The notes: generated from the sequence alone by a model not told the origin. Numbered from the stretch's first letter, positions 24,732 to 33,720 are shown. The stretch: 64,000 bases of DNA from Burkholderia arboris (GCF_902499125.1 NZ_CABVPX010000023.1:62001-126000), one strand, 5' to 3'. Translations and numbers: made by a program.

Positions 24732-26432
24732 ATGACTCAGAAGAGCACCGCGAACGAGCACGACAGCAACCACTTCGACGTGATCATCCTCGGCTCGGGC
24801 ATGTCCGGCACCCAGATGGGGGCGATCCTGGCCAAACAACGGTTTCGTGTGCTGATCATCGAGGAGTCGTCGCACCCGCGGTTCACGATCGGCGAATCGT
24901 CGATCCCCGAAACGTCCTTGATGAACCGCATCATCGCCGATCGCTACGGCATTCCGGAGCTTGACCGCATCACGTCGTTCTACGCGACGCAGCGTTACGT
25001 CGCGTCGAGCACGGGCATCAAGCGCAACTTCGGCTTCGTGTTCCACAAGCCCGGCCAGGAGCACGACCCGAAGGAATTTACGCAGTGCGTCATTCCCGAG
25101 CTGCCGTGGGGGCCGGAGAGCCATTATTACCGGCAAGACGTCGACGCCTACCTGCTGCAAGCCGCCATCAAATACGGCTGCACGGTCCGCCAGAAGACGA
25201 ACGTGACCGAATATCACGCAGACAAGGACGGCGTCGGCGTGGCCACCGCCCAGGGCGAACGGTTCACCGGCCGGTACATGATCGATTGCGGAGGACCCCG
25301 CGCGCCGCTCGCGACCAAGTTCAAGCTCCGCGAAGAGCCGTGCCGCTTCAAGACGCACTCGCGCAGCCTCTACACGCACATGCTCGGGGTCAAGCCGTTC
25401 GACGACATCTTCAAGGTCAAGGGGCAGCGCTGGCGCTGGCACGAGGGGACCTTGCACCACATGTTCGCGGGCGGCTGGCTCTGGGTGATTCCGTTCAACA
25501 ACCACCCGCGCTCGACCAACAACCTGGTGAGCGTCGGCCTGCAGCTCGACCCGCGCGTCTACCCGAAAACGGACGTCTCCGCTCAGCAGGAATTCGACGA
25601 ATTCCTCGCGCGGTTCCCGAGCATCGGGGCGCAGTTCCGGGACGCCGTGCCGGTGCGCGACTGGGTCAAGACCGACCGCCTGCAGTTCTCGTCGAGCGCC
25701 TGCGTCGGTGACCGCTACTGCCTGATGCTGCACGCGAACGGGTTCATCGACCCGCTCTTCTCCCGGGGGCTCGAGAACACCGCGGTGACCATCCACGCGC
25801 TCGCGGCGCGCCTCATCAAGGCGCTGCGCGACGACGACTTTTCCCCCGAGCGCTTCGAGTACATCGAGCGCCTGCAGCAGAAGCTTCTGGACCACAACGA
25901 CGACTTCGTCAGCTGCTGCTACACGGCGTTCACGGACTTCCGCCTGTGGGACGCGTTCCACAGGCTGTGGGCGGTCGGCACGATCCTCGGGCAGTTCCGG
26001 CTCGTGCAGGCCCACGCGAGGTTCCGTGCGTCGCGTGACGAGGGCGACCTCGATCGCCTCGACGACAACCCCCCGTACCTCGGGTACCTGTGCGCGGACA
26101 TGGAGGGGTACTACCAGTTGTTCAACGACGCCAAAGCCGAGGTCGAGGCCGTGAGCGCCGGGCGCAAACCGGCCGAGGAGGCCGCGGCGCGGATTCACGC
26201 CCTCATCGACGAACGCGACTTCGCCAAACCGATGTTCGGCTTCGGATACTGCATCACCGGGGCCAAGCCGCAGCTCAACAACTCGAAGTACAGCCTGCTG
26301 CCGGCGATGAAGTTGCTGCATTGGACGCAGACCAGCGCGCCGGCAGAGGTGAAAAGGTACTTCGACTACAACCCGATGTTCGCGCTGCTCAGGGCGTACG
26401 TCACGACCCGCATCGGCTTGGCGCTGAAGTAG
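24732..26432 (+). CDS. prnC: monodechloroaminopyrrolnitrin halogenase PrnC
   Basis: 566 residues, one less than Pseudomonas PrnC. This FADH2-dependent halogenase adds the second chlorine, at C3 of the pyrrole ring. It shows the FAD motif IILGSGMSGTQMG near residue 20, GESSIPETS, and the flavin-halogenase signature GGWLWVIPF. The chosen start is ATG 24732 (MTQKSTANEHD), which agrees with known PrnC and has AGGAGA upstream; an in-frame ATG at 24699 is less likely. It follows prnB by 58 bases and precedes prnD by 24 bases on the same strand. Confidence 0.98.
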   Translation: MTQKSTANEHDSNHFDVIILGSGMSGTQMGAILAKQRFRVLIIEESSHPRFTIGESSIPETSLMNRIIADRYGIPELDRITSFYATQRYVASSTGIKRNFGFVFHKPGQEHDPKEFTQCVIPELPWGPESHYYRQDVDAYLLQAAIKYGCTVRQKTNVTEYHADKDGVGVATAQGERFTGRYMIDCGGPRAPLATKFKLREEPCRFKTHSRSLYTHMLGVKPFDDIFKVKGQRWRWHEGTLHHMFAGGWLWVIPFNNHPRSTNNLVSVGLQLDPRVYPKTDVSAQQEFDEFLARFPSIGAQFRDAVPVRDWVKTDRLQFSSSACVGDRYCLMLHANGFIDPLFSRGLENTAVTIHALAARLIKALRDDDFSPERFEYIERLQQKLLDHNDDFVSCCYTAFTDFRLWDAFHRLWAVGTILGQFRLVQAHARFRASRDEGDLDRLDDNPPYLGYLCADMEGYYQLFNDAKAEVEAVSAGRKPAEEAAARIHALIDERDFAKPMFGFGYCITGAKPQLNNSKYSLLPAMKLLHWTQTSAPAEVKRYFDYNPMFALLRAYVTTRIGLALK

Positions 26433-26456
26433 TCGACCGACACCGGCACGAATATG

Positions 26457-27593
26457 ATGAACGACGTTCAATTGGATCAAGCGGGCACCAGGGAGTATCC
26501 GTCGGGCGGGTACGACGCGACCACGCGCCTGGCCGCGAGCTGGTACGTCGCGATGCGCTCGGGCGACCTCAAGGACAAGCCGACGGAGTTGACGCTCTTC
26601 GGCCGGCCGTGTGTGGCGTGGCGCGGTGCGACGGGGCGGGCCGTGGTGATGGACCGCCACTGCGCGCACCTTGGTGCGAACCTCGCCGACGGGCAGGTCA
26701 AGGACGGGTGCATCCGGTGCCCGTTTCACCACTGGCAGTACGACGAGCAGGGCCAGTGCGTCCATATCCCCGGCCACAGCACGGCGGTGCGCCAGCTGGA
26801 GCCCGTCCCGCGCGGGGCGCGCCAGCCGACGTTGGTCACGGCCGAACGATACGGCTACGTGTGGGTCTGGTACGGCTCCCCGCAGCCGCTGCACCCGCTG
26901 CCCGAAATCGCCGCGGCCGACGTCGACAACGGCGACTTCATGCACCTGCACTTCGCGTTCGAGACGACGACGGCGGTTTTGCGGATCGTCGAGAACTTCT
27001 ACGACGCGCAGCACGCGACCCCTGTCCACGCGCTCCCGATCTCGGCCTTCGAGCTCAAGCGCTTCGACGACTGGCGCCAGTGGCCGGAGGTCGAGTCGCT
27101 GGCCCGGGCCGGTGCGTGGTTCGGCGCCGGGATCGACTTCACCGTGAACCGGTACTTCGGGCCCCTCGGCATGCTGTCGCGCGCGCTTGGCCTGAACATG
27201 TCGCAGATGAACCTGCACTTCGATGGCTACCCCGGCGGGTGCGTCATGACCGTCGCCCTGGACGGAGACGCCAAATACAAGCTGCTCCAGTGTGTGACGC
27301 CGGTGAGCGAAGGCAAGAACGTCATGCACATGCTCATCTCGATCAAGAAGGTGGGCGGCGTGCTGCGTCGCGCGACCGACTTCGTGTTGTTCGGACTCCA
27401 GACCAGACAGGCTGCAGGGTACGACGTCAAGATCTGGAACGGGATGAAGCCGGATGGCGGCGGCGCGTACAGCAAGTACGACAAGCTCGTGCTCAAGTAC
27501 CGCGCGTTCTACCGGGGCTGGGTCGACCGCGTCGTTCCGTCAGCCGCTAGCGAACATGCCGAGTGGCGTCACGGTCATCAGCGCGATTGTTGA
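26457..27593 (+). CDS. prnD: aminopyrrolnitrin N-oxygenase PrnD with altered C-terminus
   Basis: Rieske non-heme iron oxygenase that turns the aryl amine of aminopyrrolnitrin into the nitro group, the last step. The Rieske ligands are C69, H71, C88 and H91 (RHCAHLG, CIRCPFHHW); the mononuclear iron site is N180, D183, H186 and H191 (ENFYDAQHATPVH). Start 26457 (MNDVQLDQAG) matches known PrnD; the ATG at 26454 is an alternative. The protein has 378 residues instead of 363. Homology ends at Val359 (FYRGWVDRV), and the usual short end (ASER in Pseudomonas) is replaced by 19 residues read out of frame through a flavin-reductase-like remnant. The catalytic domain is complete, so activity is likely but unproven. 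Confidence 0.96.
   Translation: MNDVQLDQAGTREYPSGGYDATTRLAASWYVAMRSGDLKDKPTELTLFGRPCVAWRGATGRAVVMDRHCAHLGANLADGQVKDGCIRCPFHHWQYDEQGQCVHIPGHSTAVRQLEPVPRGARQPTLVTAERYGYVWVWYGSPQPLHPLPEIAAADVDNGDFMHLHFAFETTTAVLRIVENFYDAQHATPVHALPISAFELKRFDDWRQWPEVESLARAGAWFGAGIDFTVNRYFGPLGMLSRALGLNMSQMNLHFDGYPGGCVMTVALDGDAKYKLLQCVTPVSEGKNVMHMLISIKKVGGVLRRATDFVLFGLQTRQAAGYDVKIWNGMKPDGGGAYSKYDKLVLKYRAFYRGWVDRVVPSAASEHAEWRHGHQRDC
27292..27534 (+). repeat. inverted repeat of the prnD 3' end, right copy (within prnD)
   Basis: Partner of 17002-17244, 95.9 percent identical (233 of 243), no gaps, opposite orientation. The right edge coincides exactly with the point where prnD stops matching its known homologues, so the duplication and the loss of the native prnD end are probably one event. 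Confidence 0.93.
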
Positions 27594-27678
27594 CGGGGCC
27601 GCCGTGCGATCAAGATTCAGCGCTTCCCGGGCTCGAGCGGGCCTCCGGGATTGCATGGGACGGAGCGTAGTTCCGGGT
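27535..27678 (+). pseudogene. prnF: remnant of a flavin reductase gene, probably prnF
   Basis: Read one frame from prnD, this stretch gives FRQPLANMPSGVTVISA then IVDGAA. That matches the opening of the flavin-reductase-like (DIM6/NTAB) domain, which usually runs FRxALxxxPTGVTVVTA..DG. A little later it shows FSAS and then DCMGRS, which look like the FTAS and (V)CxGRS blocks of the same domain brought together by an internal deletion. The start codon and the rest of the protein are missing. In Pseudomonas a reductase PrnF encoded next to prnABCD supplies reduced flavin to PrnD, so this is most simply a degraded prnF fused to the 3' end of prnD. Confidence 0.6.
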
Positions 27679-27878
27679 TGCGTTCAAGTTCGATACACGT
27701 GTTTCAAGGTTGCGAGGAAGGTGCGGGGCTCGCGCATCGTCGCTTACCGCGGTTTCATTCGACCTCTGCTTTTGCCGATCGGTGTGCGCGGCGACGCGCC
27801 GACAGGAATCTCGGTCAGGGATCTTGCGGCGGGCTCGATGTGCACACCTTCATTCCAACATCAATGCCATGAGGGATC

Positions 27879-28589
27879 ATGAATCAGATCATCCGCAGAT
27901 ACGTTGCTTCCGTGATGCCACGCTCGTTGGCTGGCATGGCACTACTGGTCACAGCGGTCGGTGCGCATGCGCACGGCCGTTTGACCGAACCGCCTTCGCG
28001 CATCGTGCTGTGCACGCAAGGCCAGAATCCGGACTGTCCTGTCGACGCGTGGCACGCGAACGCGATGGAGAACGGCAAGTTCTTCCCTGCAACGCAAAGC
28101 GGCCTGTCGGATCCGTTCGCGCCGAACGATGCGAAGAATGCCGCGCCACCGATGGACGGCGAAATCGCCGGCGCCAGCACGAACGGCCCGCTGCCCGTGC
28201 TGAACGAGCAGTCGCCCGGCCGCTGGCAGAAGATCCCGTTACGTCCGGGCGCGTTGCAGAACTTCAAATGGGAATTCAGCGCCGTGCACAAGACGCGTCG
28301 TTGGAACTACTTCATTACACGCGCCGACTGGAATCCGTCGGAAAAGCTGACGCGCGCGCAGTTCGAGGCCACGCCTTTCTGCACGATCCAGAATCCCGGC
28401 CAGCCATACTGGGACCCGAATGCGAACCTGGTGCCCCAGCAACCGACCATTCATCAATGCCGGCTGCCGATGCGTAGCGGTTACCACGTGATCCTCGCGG
28501 TCTGGGAAGTGGCGGATACGGCGATGGCGTTTTATCAGGTCGTCGACGCGATGTTCACCAATGGCGATACGACACGCAGCCCGTTCTGA
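27879..28589 (+). CDS. AA10 lytic polysaccharide monooxygenase (chitin/cellulose-active)
   Basis: 236 residues. A signal peptide (RSLAGMALLVTAVGAHA) ends just before His32, so the mature protein starts HGRLTEPPSR. An exposed N-terminal His is required for the copper histidine brace of LPMOs. The second brace His is in the SAVHKTRRWNYFITR segment. Other AA10 features are the QSPGRW-KIPLRPG region and the cysteine pairs. Copper-dependent cleavage of crystalline chitin is the usual role. GAGGG precedes the ATG. It stands upstream of a GH18 chitinase and a GH114-like enzyme on the same strand, forming a secreted polysaccharide-degrading set. Confidence 0.93.
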   Translation: MNQIIRRYVASVMPRSLAGMALLVTAVGAHAHGRLTEPPSRIVLCTQGQNPDCPVDAWHANAMENGKFFPATQSGLSDPFAPNDAKNAAPPMDGEIAGASTNGPLPVLNEQSPGRWQKIPLRPGALQNFKWEFSAVHKTRRWNYFITRADWNPSEKLTRAQFEATPFCTIQNPGQPYWDPNANLVPQQPTIHQCRLPMRSGYHVILAVWEVADTAMAFYQVVDAMFTNGDTTRSPF

Positions 28590-29003
28590 TGTTGCTGCGC
28601 CATGACGCGTTCGGCGGTGCCCGGGGCGTCATGATTCGATTGAGTTCGAAAACGGAATTATCCCGGGCGCCCCGTCATTCTCAGCGTATTGGCGGGGCAT
28701 CGAGAATGTCGGTGTACGATCCGTCGGCAGGCAGGCAGGGGCGAGGCCTGCGGAAGCGGTTTCGTCCGGTTGAGAAGCCCGGGGCGGAAACTAACCCGGG
28801 ATTTTCGGGGGCGCGGACATGCCGGTACGTGACGAGGCGGTGTCTCTCGAACCCGGCCGCGCATTCCCTGGCGAAGGGGGCATGCGATTCACACTCTTGC
28901 GCAATCCAGGGTCGGCCCGGTTTTGGCATCGTGACCATGCGGGTCGCGCAAGAACGTCTGCCGGGGACGCGGTGGCGAGTACGGATACGAATACGGCAAC
29001 CGG
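28590..29003. other. intergenic stretch, 414 bp, no gene seen
   Basis: It lies between convergent genes. An 8-bp inverted repeat (CATGACGC 28601-28608, GCGTCATG 28626-28633) follows the LPMO stop and could act as a weak terminator, but there is no T-run. Nothing else is supported. Confidence 0.5.
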
Positions 29004-30407
29004 CTACCCGGCGACCACCTGGTTGCGACCTTGATGCTTCGCGCGGTACAGGCGTTCGTCCGCCTTGCGAAGGATCGCGTCGATCGTCTCGCCGTCCCGA
29101 CCGAATTCGGAGGCGCCGACGCTTACGGTGACCTTGATCGGTTCGCCGATGCCTGCTTCGAACGGCTCGCCCGCGATCGCCGTGCGGATGCGCTCGCCGA
29201 TCGATTGAGCGGTGTCCAGCGCGGCGTGCGGCAGCAGCACCATGAATTCCTCTCCGCCCGTCCGCGCGACGCCATCGTACGGCCGGATCGCATCGGCGCA
29301 TTTGTTGACGAAGCGTTGCAACACCTGATCGCCCGTCTGATGCCCGTAACTGTCGTTGATCGCCTTGAAGTGGTCGAGGTCGAGCGCGAGCAACGAGAAC
29401 GGCGCGCCGTTGCGCTTTGCCCGGTTGATTTCCGCTTCCACGCTTTCGATGAATTGCCGCCGGTTGGCGGCACCCGTGAGCGGGTCCGTGGCCGCGAGGT
29501 GCTCGAGCTTCTCGTTGGTACGTTGAAGCGCCTGCAGCGCTCGCTCCGTCCTTGCCATCGCTTCCCTCAACCGGGCAAACAGTTCTTCCTGGCTGTAGAT
29601 CTTCGAAAACGAACGGGTTGTGTGAAAGGCCTGCACCACGCCGAAACTGAGCAGGAAGAAGCCGGCCGCAAAAATCGCATGCGCCAGCCACCACATGTGA
29701 TTCCACGGCCGCGCGAGGATGAAAGCAAGCGAGGACAGTGCGAACGACGTCACCGAAATACCGTAGATCGTCATCAACGGCGAACGGATGCGGCGCACGG
29801 CCAGCGCGATGACGTTCACGCTGAAGAACAGCAGTGCGCCCCCCTCCATCGACAGGCGTACCCACAGGTTGCCGGCCACCGGCGAGTAGGCGACCGCGGC
29901 GACTGCGACGTCGACGAGTCCGAATACGGCGATCCAGGCAAGCCATGTGCGGCGCCGGCCGCGGATCGCTGCGCTGTCGGCCTTGCGACCATAAGTGAGT
30001 TGCCCGACAAAAGCGAAGATCGACATGGTCAGGCGCGAGGCCGGACCGTACAGCAGAAACAACCAGAGGTTGTGATGCGCCATGCCGGTGAACATGCCAT
30101 GCAGCGCATAGATGAGGGAGAAGCCCAGAAAACCCAGCGTAAGCCAGCGTAGCAACGGCTCGCCCGACAGGCTGTAGCACCGCCAGCAGACATAGGTGAC
30201 GAATGCGCCTTCAAGCGTGGCAGCCGCGATCGCAAGTTCGTGAAAGGCGTGGTTCTCGAATTTCAGTGACGGGTCCTGGAAGAAGTACAGGTAGGCAATC
30301 AGATACGCAGGCGTCAGCGCGAAGCCGACCAGCAGGAGTCTGGCGTACACCCGGGTGACCCGTTGGGCGGTGCCGGTCGATTCTTGGGCGGCAACATTGA
30401 CAGTCAT
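29004..30407 (-). CDS. membrane-bound diguanylate cyclase (GGDEF domain)
   Basis: 467 residues. The N-terminal half has about seven or eight hydrophobic helices forming a membrane sensor, from LLLVGFALTPAYLIAYLYF to about residue 265. A helical linker (EELFARLREAMARTERALQALQ) leads to a complete GGDEF domain: ATDPLTGAANRRQF, DLDHFKAINDSYGHQTGD, and active site RTGGEEF. The active residues suggest it makes cyclic di-GMP; an RxxD inhibitory site is not evident. Its neighbours are secreted hydrolases and, 15 kb on, an exopolysaccharide locus of a kind often under c-di-GMP control. Confidence 0.93.
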   Translation of the reverse strand: MTVNVAAQESTGTAQRVTRVYARLLLVGFALTPAYLIAYLYFFQDPSLKFENHAFHELAIAAATLEGAFVTYVCWRCYSLSGEPLLRWLTLGFLGFSLIYALHGMFTGMAHHNLWLFLLYGPASRLTMSIFAFVGQLTYGRKADSAAIRGRRRTWLAWIAVFGLVDVAVAAVAYSPVAGNLWVRLSMEGGALLFFSVNVIALAVRRIRSPLMTIYGISVTSFALSSLAFILARPWNHMWWLAHAIFAAGFFLLSFGVVQAFHTTRSFSKIYSQEELFARLREAMARTERALQALQRTNEKLEHLAATDPLTGAANRRQFIESVEAEINRAKRNGAPFSLLALDLDHFKAINDSYGHQTGDQVLQRFVNKCADAIRPYDGVARTGGEEFMVLLPHAALDTAQSIGERIRTAIAGEPFEAGIGEPIKVTVSVGASEFGRDGETIDAILRKADERLYRAKHQGRNQVVAG

Positions 30408-31017
30408 GTTCTGCCTCCGGTTTCGTTGAATGAATCAAGGATGGGAACGGCAACCATGGCGTCATGGCGGGGCGGTCGCCAATATGATGAAGCACGAGCG
30501 CATCGCCTGAATCTCGTCGACTTGAACAATAAGCCAAATGGCTGCGAGATACCGGTTTGAATTGTCGAATGGAGAAAATTGCAATATGGAAATGCAATCG
30601 ATTGAATATTTCGGATTTCGATATTGTTTGAAGTAATCGATTCCAGGGTTGATGCCGGATGATTATGTAGTATAACCAGTAGCAGACCAGTTGAAATGCG
30701 GGTGCCGGATTGGGTCATCGCTCCATCATCCGCCGAAATATCGGTATCCGCCACTGTGCCGAAGGCATGCCATCACGGGCCGGCGTGACAACTTGACGAT
30801 ACCGCTTGCATCGCGTTCTTGCAGGCCTCCGATCTTGCGCGAACGTGAGGCATGACATGCTGCATCGGCATTGACCAGAGTCGGGGCGTTTCACGTCGTT
30901 GATATAAAAACAGCATCAATATCGAAATTTGTCTTCAGATGGCAATTTGTAAGGTCGATTTTTTGAATTCGACCTGAGCGGAGCTTTGCCAATCGAAAAG
31001 GGGGAAATCATGGACCA
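30408..31017. other. AT-rich intergenic region upstream of the diguanylate cyclase gene, 610 bp
   Basis: No credible gene; the frame at 30754-30404 on the minus strand has no recognisable domain. The region must contain the promoter of the GGDEF gene. It includes repeated short AATCGATT motifs (30597 and 30637) of unknown meaning. Confidence 0.45.
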
Positions 31018-31230
31018 GTGACGGAGAGACAGGGTTCGAGAAATGAAACCAGCCGTAAGGCACATGCGGTTTCGCTTTCATTTGCGTTGCTTTCGATGTC
31101 TGGCGCAGCGATGCCAGCCTGTGCAGCAAGCTTCCACGATATTGCGAGCGGCGCCGCAGGCAGTTGCACGGCGGTGAAAGTATGACCTGGTCACCAGATG
31201 GGAAAGCCCCGGGGCTGATCTGATCACGAT
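31018..31230 (+). pseudogene. remnant of a secreted sedolisin (S53) protease: signal region joined to C-terminal end
   Basis: From GTG 31018 a frame encodes a signal-peptide-like stretch (AVSLSFALLSMSGAAMPACAAS) running straight into FHDIASGAAGSCTAVK, then hits TGA at 31183. Moving one base on, the sequence continues YDLVTRWESPGADLI. FHD(I/V)xxG...C.A..GYD(L/P)VTGWGSP..LI is the conserved C-terminal end of serine-carboxyl peptidases (pseudomonalisin/kumamolisin), where the Asp after FH binds calcium. The catalytic domain (SEDD residues) is missing, and a frameshift plus G-to-R and G-to-E changes are visible. I infer a large internal deletion of a once complete gene. Confidence 0.6.
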
Positions 31231-31392
31231 GTTTATTATGTAGTACAAATCAATGGTTCAAGTGATTGACGTCCATGTCACGTGTCGGTTTTCCGTTACG
31301 CCCGCATGGACGAAGCGCGTCTTCCTGAAATATTCCCCGGCATGGTTTGCGTGAAAGACCGGTGCCGGTAATGCGTATAACGCGATGAGGGC

Positions 31393-32490
31393 ATGAACAT
31401 GAAGAGCAACCAATCCGGATTCATGCAGCGATCGACCTTGAGGGGTGCGCTGGCGCTTCTGCTGGCATGGTCGTCTTTCGGCACTGGCGCTGCCACGGCG
31501 GGCGGGGCGGGTACCGGTACGGCGCCGGCATTCGTATATAGCCCGTACAAGGACGCGACGATTTCGATGAACTGGAACACGAACGTCATCTCGTCGAACG
31601 TGACCGGTCAATTGAGCCCGGTGCTGTCGGTGCTGCCAGCCGGTGTGCGTACGCTGACGCTCGCGTTTGCGACCGGCGAATGCGGCAGCGAGAACTGGGC
31701 GGGCGTTGACGGCGGCGCGATGGCGTCCGCCAATGTGCCGCTTTTCACCGCGGCCAACGTGAACTACGTGATTTCCACCGGCGGTGCGGCCGGTATGTTC
31801 ACGTGCGGGACGGATGCGGGCATGGCGACCTTCATCAATCGTTATGCATCGGGCAACCTCATCGGGATCGATTTCGATATCGAAGGCGGGCAGACGCAAC
31901 AGGTGATCAACGATCTCGTGCAGCGCGTGGCAGTCGCCCAGCAGAATTATCCCGGCCTGCGCTTCAGCTTTACGCTGGCGACACTGGCGCCTTCCCAGCA
32001 GGGAGCGACCACGGCCGGCTCCTGGGGCGCCAGCGCACCCGACAGCTTCAACGTGTATGGCGACTGGGTCATGCAGGCCATCCAGGCATCCGGCCTGAAG
32101 AACTACACCATCAACCTGATGACGATGGATTACGGGTCGGCCGGGGCGGGGAACTGCGTGGTCGCGAACGGCACCTGCCAGATGGGGCAGTCGGCGCTGC
32201 AGGCGGCGATGAACCTGCACGATCACTGGGGTGTACCGTACAGCCAGATCGAGCTGACGCCGATGATCGGCGGCAACGATGTGGCCGGCGAAACCTTTAC
32301 GCCGGCGGATGCAGACACCGTTGCGCAGTTCGTGAAACAGAATGGCCTCGTGGGGGTCCATTTCTGGTCGTTCGACCGTGACGTCGATTGTCCGCCCGGT
32401 GCCGCGTCGTCGACATGCAACTCCATCGGCGGTGTCGGTACGCTCGGTTATACGAACCGGTTTGCCAACGGCCTGGCGCCCGGAAAATGA
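31393..32490 (+). CDS. secreted GH18 chitinase
   Basis: 365 residues with an N-terminal signal sequence (LRGALALLLAWSSFGTGAATA). The GH18 catalytic motif DxxDxDxE appears as LIGIDFDIEGG near residue 158, so the acid/base Glu is present. Upstream VNYVISTGGAAG matches the conserved SxGG strand, and YTINLMTMDYG carries the conserved MxYD-like strand. The last strand contains VHFWSFDRD. I see no extra carbohydrate-binding module. With the AA10 LPMO at 27879 it makes a two-enzyme chitin-degrading set useful against fungi, the likely targets of pyrrolnitrin as well. Confidence 0.93.
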   Translation: MNMKSNQSGFMQRSTLRGALALLLAWSSFGTGAATAGGAGTGTAPAFVYSPYKDATISMNWNTNVISSNVTGQLSPVLSVLPAGVRTLTLAFATGECGSENWAGVDGGAMASANVPLFTAANVNYVISTGGAAGMFTCGTDAGMATFINRYASGNLIGIDFDIEGGQTQQVINDLVQRVAVAQQNYPGLRFSFTLATLAPSQQGATTAGSWGASAPDSFNVYGDWVMQAIQASGLKNYTINLMTMDYGSAGAGNCVVANGTCQMGQSALQAAMNLHDHWGVPYSQIELTPMIGGNDVAGETFTPADADTVAQFVKQNGLVGVHFWSFDRDVDCPPGAASSTCNSIGGVGTLGYTNRFANGLAPGK

Positions 32491-32838
32491 ATGAAGTCTG
32501 GCCAGGGAGGAGACCGCGGGGGCCGTCCATATCACGACGAAGTTTCCCGTGGTTTCCGGTTTCCACGACCGGCAACCGGAGGAACGGCCGGGTGCCTACC
32601 TTGAACGGCAACTGCTGCTCAAGTGCGAGCTGATCTGCAGGATCGTGGCCGCCGCCGCGCCGACAAAAATCGACAAATCGGAACAGATCGGCGCGGCGTT
32701 CCCGCCTACCATCCGGACGTGCCTCGCGCATTCCCGTACCACCGCGGCATCGGCAGATGCATCGCCCGCATTCCGTTGCTCGCGTGTTCCTCGCACCCTC
32801 GCATCCTGACAAGCCGCCAAGAAAGCAAAGGATTCGCC
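32491..32838. other. intergenic stretch, 348 bp, no gene seen
   Basis: It lies between the GH18 and GH114-like genes on the same strand. No terminator, repeat or recognisable short protein was found. The downstream gene has AAAGGA at its 3' edge. Confidence 0.5.
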
Positions 32839-33720
32839 ATGTCTGCAAGATCACTCGCTTCAATTGCGCTGATGCTGCTGCTTGCCGCGTGCGGCGGCGA
32901 TGGGGACGTGTCGGCACCGGGCGCCACCGTCGCGGCGACCACGATGCGCGTGTCGCCGGCCGCGGCCTGGAAGCCGCTCGCGCCCGGCACGAGCTGGCAA
33001 TGGCAGATCGACGGCAACACGATCAACGAGACCGTGCTCGACCGCGTGAACAATTCCCGCAAGATGTTCGACGTCGACATGGAGCAGACCGATGCGGCGG
33101 CGATCCAGCGCTTGAAGGCGAAGGGCATCTACGTCGTCTGCTACATGGAGACCGGCGGCCGGGAAGACGGCCGCAGCGATGCGAACCAGTTTCCCGACAG
33201 CGTGCTCGGCAACCCCGTCGAAGGATACGAGGATCATGAGCGCTGGCTGGACATCCGTCAGACTGCGATCCTGATGCCCCTGATGCTGGCGCGTCTCGAC
33301 CGGGCGAAGAAAAAGGGCTGCGACGGCATCGAACCGGATCTGGACGACAGTTATCGGCAGGAAACGGGTTTTCCGCTGACGCGCGACGACCAGTTGCGTT
33401 ACAACACGGCACTGATCGCCGCCGCACACGATCGCGGGATGTCGATGGGCCTCAAGAACGGTTCGGGGATCGCCACCGCGATGGCGAAGGTCGCCGACTG
33501 GGCGCTCAACGAGCAGTGCAACAGGTTCCACGAGTGCGACGGCTACGCGAGCTTCATCGCGCTGAACAAGGCCGTGTTCAATGTCGAGTACACGCGCCCG
33601 GACGGCATGAGGCTCGCCGATTTCTGTCCGGCGGACAACCGCGCCAACTTCGACGGCCTTCTGAAATGGTCGAGCGACACGCTCGCGGCGCTGCCGCGCG
33701 CGGCATGCCGGTTCGAATGA
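32839..33720 (+). CDS. lipoprotein with GH114 (endo-alpha-1,4-polygalactosaminidase-like) domain
   Basis: 293 residues. The N-terminus SLASIALMLLLAACGGD is a lipobox with the acylated Cys at residue 18, so the protein is membrane-anchored facing the periplasm or surface. The body follows the GH114 TIM-barrel pattern: WQWQIDG, FDVDMEQTDAAAIQRLKAKGIYVVCYMETG, WLDIRQT, GCDGIEPDLDDSY and MGLKNGSG. Members of this family cleave alpha-1,4-linked galactosamine polymers such as fungal galactosaminogalactan and Pel-like matrix. The enzyme is therefore aimed at fungal or biofilm polysaccharide. The upstream in-frame ATG codons lack the lipoprotein signal, so 32839 is preferred. Confidence 0.88.
   Translation: MSARSLASIALMLLLAACGGDGDVSAPGATVAATTMRVSPAAAWKPLAPGTSWQWQIDGNTINETVLDRVNNSRKMFDVDMEQTDAAAIQRLKAKGIYVVCYMETGGREDGRSDANQFPDSVLGNPVEGYEDHERWLDIRQTAILMPLMLARLDRAKKKGCDGIEPDLDDSYRQETGFPLTRDDQLRYNTALIAAAHDRGMSMGLKNGSGIATAMAKVADWALNEQCNRFHECDGYASFIALNKAVFNVEYTRPDGMRLADFCPADNRANFDGLLKWSSDTLAALPRAACRFE

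Noticed and set aside
28601..28633. Terminator after the LPMO gene
   Set aside because: An 8-bp stem with a 17-base loop and no T-run is too weak to call.
30404..30754. 116-residue minus-strand frame between the GGDEF gene and the protease remnant
   Set aside because: Composition follows the AT-rich intergenic DNA and no family is recognisable.
30660..31250. Short repeat ATTATGTAGTA at about 30663 and 31237
   Set aside because: Eleven AT-rich bases shared at two sites in AT-rich DNA can occur by chance and no function is suggested.
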